NCBI GenBank assembly: GCA_934255105.1
Contig: CAKQNH010000006.1
Location: forward strand, 1-22,201
Source: an uncultured Pirellulaceae bacterium
GTDB lineage: Bacteria > Planctomycetota > Planctomycetia > Pirellulales > Pirellulaceae
Direction of reading: 5' to 3'
DNA length: 22,201 nucleotides
The notes beneath the pieces are model-generated. The model ran no database searches. It had not been told where the DNA came from and worked only from the letters and a program-made list of their open reading frames with translations. Of the stretch, positions 15,869 to 22,201 are shown in pieces. The position numbers were made by a program, and so were the translations under genes. Each line of letters begins with the position of its first letter. The stretch's first letter is position 1.

Positions 15869-15888
15869 TTGCTAAGTCTTGCTAAGTC
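15869..15888. repeat. Tandem 10-bp repeat after the HTH gene
   Basis: TTGCTAAGTC occurs twice in a row (15869-15878 and 15879-15888), beginning one base after the stop codon. No terminator was found in the 124-bp gap to the next gene. Confidence 0.6.
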
Positions 15889-15991
15889 ACTGCAGGATCA
15901 CTCTTTACTCAGCGTCTGGCAAATTGCTAGGCTAGGGACCAATGTTCTGATTTGACAATCGACCGGAGATCGCAAGAAAGGAATCTGTGCG

Positions 15992-16423
15992 GTGCGCCAA
16001 CAACAGCCCTTTCAAATGAAACCCCGGCCAGCCTCTCTCGTGGCCACGCTGGCCTGCCTATGCTTGGCCCTAGGCTCGCTGAGCGGTTGCAATTCGTTTG
16101 GAAACTCGCGGTTGGTCAAAGAGCTGCAGAGTGAAAACGACCGATTGCTATCGGAGTTTCGGTCTCAGCGGGATCGAGCTTCGGAGTTGGAGAAAGCCAA
16201 CCAGTTGCAGGCCGCCAGGCTGGCGGAGAGCGAAAAACTGCTAGCTCGCCTATCGCAAGGGGGTGGGTCTGGACGGCTTTCAAGCCTACCGCACACTGGC
16301 TTGACCTCGTCCGGAAGCTATCCTGCGGTCGCTGGAAGTGCGGGCTCTACCCCCCCCGCTTCGCCACCCTCCCTCGCTCAACCGGGTGAATTGCGGTGGC
16401 AGCCCAGGGCCCGTGGTGAATAA
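15992..16423 (+). CDS. Small coiled-coil lipoprotein
   Basis: 143 residues. The N-terminal signal ends in the lipobox LSGC (C33), so it is probably a lipid-anchored envelope protein. Residues about 40-88 form a clear coiled coil (LVKELQSENDRLLSEFRSQR and on). The C-terminus is Gly/Ser/Pro-rich and disordered. GTG 15992 is preferred over ATG 16016 because AAGGA (15978-15982) lies 9 bases before the GTG and no site precedes the ATG. Either start keeps the lipobox. A run of eight C at 16350-16357 lies in the Pro-rich tail, where slippage would change only the C-terminus. No specific family is recognised; the coiled coil resembles short structural lipoproteins. Confidence 0.75.
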   Translation: MRQQQPFQMKPRPASLVATLACLCLALGSLSGCNSFGNSRLVKELQSENDRLLSEFRSQRDRASELEKANQLQAARLAESEKLLARLSQGGGSGRLSSLPHTGLTSSGSYPAVAGSAGSTPPASPPSLAQPGELRWQPRARGE

Positions 16424-16431
16424 ACGCTACG

Positions 16432-16523
16432 GCGCGTCGGGCGTAGCGGAAGTCGCTAAGACTTTCGACATTTAGCTGCGCGTCGGGTGTAGCGGAAGTC
16501 GCCAAGACTTTCGGCATTTAGCT
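16432..16523. repeat. Two tandem 46-bp units of the dispersed repeat
   Basis: Unit 1 (16432-16477) and unit 2 (16478-16523) differ at three positions. Each contains GCGGAAGTCGCYAAGACTTT, the same core as the hairpin at 8271. They begin eight bases after the small lipoprotein gene. Confidence 0.85.
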
Positions 16524-16542
16524 GCATGGGTCGCGCTGCGGT

Positions 16543-16566
16543 CGAAACTCGCGGCGAATTCCGCTA
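16543..16566. repeat. Inverted copy of the dispersed repeat
   Basis: CGAAACTCGCGGCGAATTCC followed by GCTA is the reverse complement, with a few changes, of the core in the preceding tandem units. The three copies together can form a large hairpin after the lipoprotein gene, possibly serving as its terminator. Confidence 0.75.
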
Positions 16567-16949
16567 AAAATGCTTATCAGCGTCGACATTTCTACCAACG
16601 TCGCCCCGCCGATGTGCAGGATTGAAGTGGCGAGGAAGCCACTGGGCACTATAATGGAAGCTATAGGTGGCACACCGCTGCTTTCCACCTCCTGCTTGGC
16701 TCCCCTCCCTCGAAGTCTCCCACCGACCCATAGTTTTTGCGCAGGGAATTTTTCACAGCAGATTCTGCGCAACAGAGGAAGCTGTGCCGGGCTGCGAGCT
16801 TATTGATTGCCTTGGGCAATTTGCCACGCCTGCCGTGACGCTGGAAACTGCTACGGCTGCGACCCAAATGTGGGCCGATGACGTAGAATAAGACGAAGTG
16901 GCCACGAATCGCATTTGGCAAAATCGCCCTTCGACCACACCATTCCTCT
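16567..16949. other. Gene-free, hairpin-rich region before the duplicated lipoprotein
   Basis: Short open frames exist on both strands, but none has a ribosome site or recognisable domain. Several stems are visible: AGTGGC/GCCACT (16626-16631, 16638-16643), AGGTGG/CCACCT (16665-16670, 16685-16690), and TTGCGCAG/CTGCGCAA (16737-16744, 16765-16772), extendable by AAT/ATT past a two-base bulge. An exact TATAAT lies at 16650-16655 but has no matching -35. It may hold a structured RNA or a long leader. I recognise no known RNA family (not tmRNA, RNase P or SRP RNA). Confidence 0.45.
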
Positions 16950-16970
16950 TTGCTGATTGACCTCAAATAT

Positions 16971-18473
16971 ATGGTTTTTCCCGCCCGAAGTTTTTCGATC
17001 GACTTGGGACGCTACCTTTTTGGGAACTGTTCCTTGCTCCAGTTAAGTAGTGTGGCCGTTCTCATGGCGGCGGTGCTGGGGTGTGCGGAGGATACGTCGA
17101 TCCGCGAGTATCGCGTCGCCAAGAGCGAGACGCAGCGCAGCACGGCGGCGGCCAGCCTACCGTCCAACGCAGCGCCGGCCGCAGAGCAATTGATGTTGGC
17201 GGCCATCGTCCCCAACCAAGATTTCGCGTGGTTCTTCAAACTGACCGGCGACCCCGAGAAGGTGCTTGAGAGCGATGCCGAGTTTCGCGGCATGGTCAAG
17301 TCGGTCGCCTTCGATGGCGGGGGCCAGCCGACCTGGAAGTTGCATGAAGGTTGGCAGCAGCAGATCACTCCCGACGGGATCACCTATGGCAAGTTGACCA
17401 ATGACGAAGCCGGACTGACGGCGACCGTGACACGTCTGCCATTTACCCGCAATGCTACGGAAGATAGTTGGCGCGGGTATATCGTTTCCAATATCAATCG
17501 TTGGCGCAATCAATTGTCGCTGGGCCAGCAGGAATGGGAGCAGATGTCGGGTGAGTTAGAGGAATTCCCTGAACTCTCTCAAGGGCCAGCCAAAGCCTAC
17601 TTTGTCAGCATCGCTGGTAGGGGAAGTGGCAGTATGGCCGCACCCTTCATGAATCGCGGCGGGGGTGGTCCACTGACGGCTGCCTCACGTCCGCCCGCCG
17701 CCACTGCGACGAGTTCCACGGCCGATGGTTCCACGGCCGATGGCTCGCTCACGACGGCCAGCAAAGAGGCCTCCGCTGGTGCTTCGGCTAGCGCTTCATC
17801 TGGCAAGCCGATTACCTACACCGTGCCTGAAGGCTGGGAGGAAACGGCCGCCAGCGGGATGCGCATGGCCTCCTTTACTCTTAGCCAGGGCGAGTCAACG
17901 GGGGAGGTCACCGTGATTGCTGCTGGAGGAGGCATCGAGGCCAATATTGGCATTTGGCTCGGACAGGTTGGCGCGGAGGCGGATCCCGAGACCACCAAAC
18001 GCATTTTGGCTGATTCACAGGAAGTGACCGTCAATTCAACGAAAGCCAAGATCTACACGATCGACGGCCCCACGGCCGCTCCCGCCGTTGTGCCTGCGAC
18101 CGAAGAGCCTCCCAAGGCTGATGAAGAAACTCCCAAGGCTGCTGAAGAAACTCCCAAGGCTGCTGAAGAGCCTCCCAAGGCTGCTGAAGAGACCGCTCCT
18201 GAGGCTGGTAAGACTAAAGAAGTAGAAGCGAAGGCGAAGTCAGGCACAGAAGCAGCGCCTGCCGCAGAGGCGGTAGACGCGGATGCTGCCGACGTCGTGG
18301 CAGAGCAGACGCCAGCCACTGGCGGCGAAGCGGAGTCGGAATCCATTTTGATCGCCGATATTCCGTGGCGCGATGGGCAGTCGCTGTTCGTAAAGTTTAA
18401 AGGCCCCAAGTCGCTGGCGCGCTCGCAGCGCGAGGCGTTTATCGAATTCGTAAAATCAATCGAGTGGAACTGA
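16971..18473 (+). CDS. Lipoprotein with duplicated planctomycete-type modules
   Basis: 500 residues from ATG 16971; TTG 16950 would add seven, and numbers here use the longer form. The signal ends in lipobox VLGC (C45). Two module types recur. Module Y is AWFFKLTGDP...FRGMVKSVAF (93-121) and QSLFVKFKGP...FIEFVKSIEW (477-506). Module X is WKLHEGW...NRWRNQL (129-189) and YTVPEGWEE...GIWLGQV (290-340). The order is Y-X-X-Y. Between the last X and Y lies an Ala/Glu/Pro linker with four 7-residue repeats of EE[PT]PKA[AD]. From memory, single X-Y proteins are common in planctomycetes and have no known function. The stop lies 16 bases before the ResB-CcsA gene, suggesting co-transcription and perhaps a link to cytochrome maturation or envelope redox work. 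Confidence 0.8.
   Translation: MVFPARSFSIDLGRYLFGNCSLLQLSSVAVLMAAVLGCAEDTSIREYRVAKSETQRSTAAASLPSNAAPAAEQLMLAAIVPNQDFAWFFKLTGDPEKVLESDAEFRGMVKSVAFDGGGQPTWKLHEGWQQQITPDGITYGKLTNDEAGLTATVTRLPFTRNATEDSWRGYIVSNINRWRNQLSLGQQEWEQMSGELEEFPELSQGPAKAYFVSIAGRGSGSMAAPFMNRGGGGPLTAASRPPAATATSSTADGSTADGSLTTASKEASAGASASASSGKPITYTVPEGWEETAASGMRMASFTLSQGESTGEVTVIAAGGGIEANIGIWLGQVGAEADPETTKRILADSQEVTVNSTKAKIYTIDGPTAAPAVVPATEEPPKADEETPKAAEETPKAAEEPPKAAEETAPEAGKTKEVEAKAKSGTEAAPAAEAVDADAADVVAEQTPATGGEAESESILIADIPWRDGQSLFVKFKGPKSLARSQREAFIEFVKSIEWN
18102..18185. repeat. Four tandem 21-bp repeats in the lipoprotein gene
   Basis: Four adjacent 21-bp units with core CCCAAGGCTG encode EEPPKAD, EETPKAA, EETPKAA and EEPPKAA. 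The low divergence indicates recent expansion. They form part of a flexible charged linker. Confidence 0.9.
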
Positions 18474-18489
18474 TCGAAGGTACCCAATC

Positions 18490-21400
18490 ATGTCGGCTGG
18501 AAATTACGCGCGAGAATCTTCCGCGTCCCGCTCTGATGCTCGTAGTAGCGTTTCCTATCCCTACGCCATCCTGAAGCTAATGGGATCGCTCAAGATCACC
18601 GTGACGATGTTCGCGCTGGGGATCTTGATCATCCTGATTGGCACGTTGGCCCAGGATGAAATGGATTTGACCGAAGTCAAGCGCGAGTTCTTTAACTGTT
18701 GGATCGCGCAGGTCCCTTTCGATGTGTTATTTCCCAGATCGCTCTTCCCACACGACACTCCCTACTTGGGCGGTCTGGGATTCTATTTTCCGGGTGGGGC
18801 CACAATTGGGCTGATTCTGCTGATCAACTTGGTGGCTGCCAAGGTGACGCGATTTTCGATGCGCGCTCGCGGGCTGCAGTTGGTCGCCGGCGTGGCTGTG
18901 GCTTTGGGCGGCACCGCTTTAATCGTCGCCGTGATCGCTGCCGGGCATAGAACCGACGGGCTGCAAGGTGCGCCTCCGATCGCTTACGACACGCTGTGGA
19001 GCCTACTCAAGGGCGGCTTTATCCTAATGACGGTGGCCTTGATCGGTTACGCCAGCCTAGCCAAGCTGCCGGGGTTGGCCCGAGTGTTGCTTGCCGTGTC
19101 GGCGGCGATCTCGTTCTGGATCAGCGGCTTGCTGCTGTTCGGTGGCGAATCGGTGCGGCTGGATGATCCCGGCTTGCGCATCGTGTGGCAGTTGGTGCAA
19201 GCCTCAATCGCTTCCTGCGTGGTGCTAGCTGGGCTGTGGATGCTATTCGGCAAGCGTGGCGGAAACGTGCTGATCCACGCCGGCGTGGGACTGCTGATGG
19301 TGGGCCAGTTTGTCTTCGGCGATCGACAAGTCGAACAGCGAATGGGTTTGGCCGAAGGCGATACGACTAACTTGGCCGTGGTCGAGAATCAATTGGAGCT
19401 GGCCTTGATCGATACCAGCGATCCGAAGGAGGACGTGGTGTATGCGATTCCTGAGGCGCTGATCCGCAAAGTCAACAGAACTGGTCAAGTGATCGACGAC
19501 CCGAGTCTGCCTGCCAAGATAAAAATTGTGCAGTGGATGAAGAACAGCAGCCTAGCACCAGTTGAGGCAGGTTTTGATAATCCGGCCACCACAGGCAACG
19601 GCTTGCAGTATATGGCACGTCCCGTCAAATCCGAGGGGGGGGCGATGCAGGCGACGAACGTTGCGGCGGCCTACGTCCAAGTCATCGACAGGAAGACAGA
19701 CCAACCGATCGATACGGTGATGCTCAGCCAACGCATCAACGACATCGCCCAGTTGACGGTATCGATGCAGCACGACGAATACGAACCGGTGACCATCGAC
19801 GGCAAGCCGTTCGAACTTGCGATTCGTTTCCGGCAAGAGCGCAAGCCGTATGACGTTCATCTGAAGGATGTCGAGAAGATGAACTACAGCGGTACCGACA
19901 CCGCGCGGGACTATTCATCGCGGTTGGTCATCACCGATCGCGAGACGGGCGAGTCGCAGGAGGCGAAGACATGGATGAACAATCCCATTCGCTACAAAGG
20001 CGAAACGTTCTATCAAAGTCGCTACAACAAAATCCCAACGGCCGGGGGTGGAACCATCGAAACGACCGGGCTGCAAGTGGTCGAGAATATGGGCTGGGTT
20101 ATCCCTTATATGGCCTGCATGATGGTTTTCTGGGGCATGGCTGCGCACTTTGGTGGAACCTTTCTGAGCTTCGCCAGTCGCTATGCGCGAGGGGCTATTC
20201 CCACGGCGGAGCGAGTGCGTCCCACTCACCACAGCAGTTGGGGCGCTCGTTTGGCGATGATGGGTATCGGGCTGGGAGTCTGCGCGTTGGTGGCCGGTTA
20301 TTTTGCCCGGCCCGAGTCCACCAATCGCTCGCAGATCGACTATAGCGCGGTGGCAGATCTGCCGGTGCAACACGAAGGTCGTATCAAGCCGTTCGACTCA
20401 GTGGCTCGCAATATGTTGCAGTTCATCGGCCAGCCGGTATTTGGGACCATGCCCTATGTCAAGGATTCTGCCGGCAAGAAGCACTCGCCCAGCGAGTGGT
20501 TGCTGGGGGTGATGGCGGGCGAGGAATGGGTCCGCGATGCGCGCGTGTTCCGCATCTATGCCGATGAGGTACGCACTGTATTCGATCTGGAACCGCGCCA
20601 AGGCTTCCGCTATTCGCTCAACGAACTGGACAAAAACATGCCCAAGTTCCGCGCGGAGATCGACAAGCTGCGTCAGGGGAATCGCGACCCGGACTCGTTC
20701 GATTTCCGTGAGCAGAAATTGGCGGCCATGCACCAACAACTCAATATGTTCGACCTGGTGTCGTACGCTTATCAATTGCCCCCCATTCCCGATCCCGGAG
20801 AGCAGCCTAGCGAAGAGCAGCGGCAGCAGTTTGTAGCCAAGGTCATGGAGGTCTTCGAGATGATGCAGAACCTGGAGGCTGGCGGTCCGCCGGCGGTCAT
20901 TCCACCGCAGGGCGAAGCGACGGAAGAGAATCTGCTAACGGCTAAGTGGCAAGCCTATGGTCCGGCAATCTTTGCAACTTTCCTAGGTCAGCGAATGGGG
21001 ATGTCCAAGGCGGGGCCGAACCCGGCGATCTTGGCTTTTACGGACATCATCGATGCGGTTCGCGCCAAGGATGCGCCAGCGGCTAATAAGGCCATTAAAA
21101 AGTATCACGATCTGCTGGCCGATATGCCGTTGGCCGCCGTCTCGCTCGACAAGGCAGCTACGGAGAGTTGGCTCAATAAATTCAACCCCACCGCGCAGGG
21201 CATAGCGCTCTATCTGGTGGCGATCGTCCTGGCTTTCGCCAGTTTCCTATTCCGCTCGGAGAATCTCCGCAAGGCAACGTTCTGGATGTTGGTGGGAGTG
21301 CTTATCATTCACACCATTGCCATCGTGTCGCGGATCTATATCTCCGGTCGCGCACCGGTGATCAACCTCTATTCTTCGGCCGTGTTTATCGGCTGGGCCT

Positions 21401-22122
21401 GCGTGATCGTGGGCCTGGTACTGGAGGTTATCTATCCGATCGGCATTGCGAATTTGGTCAGTGGCTTTATCGGGATTGCAACTCTCAGCGTGGCTCGATC
21501 GCTCGACACACGCGATACGCTGCACGTCTTGGAGGCGGTCTTGGATACTCAGTTCTGGTTGTCAACGCACGTTATTACAGTGACGGCCGGGTATGCTGTG
21601 ACATTTTTAGCAGGCTTCCTGGGGATCTGCGCGCTAGTACATCGCATGGCGACCGGTTATGACGCGACGCCACCCAAGCTTCGCTCACCTCAGTCAGTGG
21701 CCTTTCAGCAGATTCTATATCGCATGATGTATGGCGTGATCTGCTTTGCGCTTTTCTTCAGCTTCATCGGCACGGTCCTGGGTGGACTGTGGGCCGATGA
21801 TAGTTGGGGACGTTTCTGGGGTTGGGACCCCAAGGAGAACGGCGCGATGATGATCGTGCTGTGGAATGCTATTCTGCTGCATGCGCGATGGGACAAGCAG
21901 GTTGGCGCACGCGGCTTCGCTGTGCTGGCCGTGCTGGGCAATATCGTCACCGCTTGGTCCTGGTTCGGGACCAACCAATTGGGGATCGGGCTGCACAGTT
22001 ACGGCTTCACCAGCGGTGCGCTCATCGCGTTGATCGTCTTTGCCAGCGCCAATCTGCTATTCGTGATCGTCAGTTTGATCGTGTCTCGAGTCAGCCAGGC
22101 GAGCTTGTCCAGGTCGGCTTAA
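18490..22122 (+). CDS. ccsBA: Fused ResB-CcsA (CcsBA-type) cytochrome c biogenesis protein
   Basis: 1210 residues. The N-terminal half is ResB/Ccs1-like: membrane helices from about residue 32 (LKITVTMFALGILIILIGTL), several more to about 270 with a candidate haem-handling H263 in LIHAGVGLLMVGQF, then a large extracytoplasmic region and a helix near 535-555. The C-terminal part (from about 900) is CcsA: periplasmic H1027 (STHVITVTAGY), the Trp-rich WWD motif (1097-1117, GRFWGWDPKENG) and H1169 (GLHSYGFTSG). System II haem synthetases move haem across the membrane and attach it to CxxCH apoproteins. Between the halves is about 280 residues of soluble sequence (617-895, beginning DYSAVADLPVQHEGRIKPFD), so it is longer than the roughly 900-residue fusions of epsilonproteobacteria. 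The start is supported by GAAGG (18476-18480) 9 bases upstream. Its substrate may include the cytochrome at 3007. Confidence 0.93.
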   Translation: MSAGNYARESSASRSDARSSVSYPYAILKLMGSLKITVTMFALGILIILIGTLAQDEMDLTEVKREFFNCWIAQVPFDVLFPRSLFPHDTPYLGGLGFYFPGGATIGLILLINLVAAKVTRFSMRARGLQLVAGVAVALGGTALIVAVIAAGHRTDGLQGAPPIAYDTLWSLLKGGFILMTVALIGYASLAKLPGLARVLLAVSAAISFWISGLLLFGGESVRLDDPGLRIVWQLVQASIASCVVLAGLWMLFGKRGGNVLIHAGVGLLMVGQFVFGDRQVEQRMGLAEGDTTNLAVVENQLELALIDTSDPKEDVVYAIPEALIRKVNRTGQVIDDPSLPAKIKIVQWMKNSSLAPVEAGFDNPATTGNGLQYMARPVKSEGGAMQATNVAAAYVQVIDRKTDQPIDTVMLSQRINDIAQLTVSMQHDEYEPVTIDGKPFELAIRFRQERKPYDVHLKDVEKMNYSGTDTARDYSSRLVITDRETGESQEAKTWMNNPIRYKGETFYQSRYNKIPTAGGGTIETTGLQVVENMGWVIPYMACMMVFWGMAAHFGGTFLSFASRYARGAIPTAERVRPTHHSSWGARLAMMGIGLGVCALVAGYFARPESTNRSQIDYSAVADLPVQHEGRIKPFDSVARNMLQFIGQPVFGTMPYVKDSAGKKHSPSEWLLGVMAGEEWVRDARVFRIYADEVRTVFDLEPRQGFRYSLNELDKNMPKFRAEIDKLRQGNRDPDSFDFREQKLAAMHQQLNMFDLVSYAYQLPPIPDPGEQPSEEQRQQFVAKVMEVFEMMQNLEAGGPPAVIPPQGEATEENLLTAKWQAYGPAIFATFLGQRMGMSKAGPNPAILAFTDIIDAVRAKDAPAANKAIKKYHDLLADMPLAAVSLDKAATESWLNKFNPTAQGIALYLVAIVLAFASFLFRSENLRKATFWMLVGVLIIHTIAIVSRIYISGRAPVINLYSSAVFIGWACVIVGLVLEVIYPIGIANLVSGFIGIATLSVARSLDTRDTLHVLEAVLDTQFWLSTHVITVTAGYAVTFLAGFLGICALVHRMATGYDATPPKLRSPQSVAFQQILYRMMYGVICFALFFSFIGTVLGGLWADDSWGRFWGWDPKENGAMMIVLWNAILLHARWDKQVGARGFAVLAVLGNIVTAWSWFGTNQLGIGLHSYGFTSGALIALIVFASANLLFVIVSLIVSRVSQASLSRSA

Positions 22123-22201
22123 TATCGATACTTCTCGCTGAACGCCACCATATTCGTCGAGCTAAATCAGCAGCACGCTCACCTTTGCTTGCATTTTCGC
22201 A
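22123..22201. other. End of window after ccsBA, nothing recognised
   Basis: 79 bases after the stop codon. I see no clear terminator, start site or repeat. Confidence 0.5.

Noticed and set aside
16432..16523. CRISPR-like array
   Set aside because: Only two units, directly adjacent with no spacers, and the same core is found dispersed elsewhere in the window in both orientations.
16518..16772. 84-codon minus-strand frame in the gap before the duplicated lipoprotein gene
   Set aside because: It runs through the inverted repeat copy, has no ribosome site, and overlaps an equally unconvincing plus-strand frame.

Overview
The window looks like chromosomal sequence from a planctomycete, probably of the Pirellula/Rhodopirellula type. 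This is an inference from gene content: a Ser/Thr kinase with a large extracytoplasmic domain, a fused ResB-CcsA haem-handling protein, a membrane-tethered helix-turn-helix protein with an acidic Ser/Asp-rich body, a lipoprotein with the WFFKLTG / EGW / NRWxxQ motifs seen in planctomycetes, few good Shine-Dalgarno sites, and several families of short palindromic repeats. No tRNA, rRNA, transposase, phage gene or CRISPR array was seen.

Layout. (1) 6-2765 (+): membrane-anchored Ser/Thr kinase, followed by a hairpin and a direct repeat. (2) 3007-3423 (+): small secreted c-type cytochrome ending in a good intrinsic terminator. (3) 3601-7015 (+): a signal-peptide-bearing large membrane protein and an ABC ATPase 13 bp downstream. 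This is probably one transport or export unit, but no classical permease is present. (4) 7040-13596 (-): a leftward cluster. In transcription order it holds a doubtful 74-codon ORF, a MotA/TolQ/ExbB-type channel protein with a long C-terminal tail, two paralogous ExbD/TolR-like single-pass proteins, and a class I/II aminotransferase. (5) 13668-16423 (+): a small secreted protein, a membrane-tethered HTH protein and a small lipoprotein. (6) 16424-16970: a repeat- and hairpin-rich gap. (7) 16971-22122 (+): a lipoprotein with duplicated modules, then a 1210-residue fused ResB-CcsA protein 16 bp downstream.

How genes may work together. The ResB-CcsA protein should attach haem to CxxCH proteins such as the cytochrome at 3007. 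The most system-like region is the proton-channel cluster at 8339-13298. It encodes one ExbB-like protein and two co-encoded ExbD-like paralogues. One paralogue keeps the intramembrane Asp (D18) expected of a proton-driven stator; the other has Ala (A20) in the aligned position and a very long Gly/Ser linker. I do not recognise this as a named system.

Non-coding structure is also notable. At least four palindromic or repeat families occur between genes, one palindromic repeat pair sits in frame inside the 828-codon membrane-protein frame, and several coding regions contain 8-9 base homopolymer runs.
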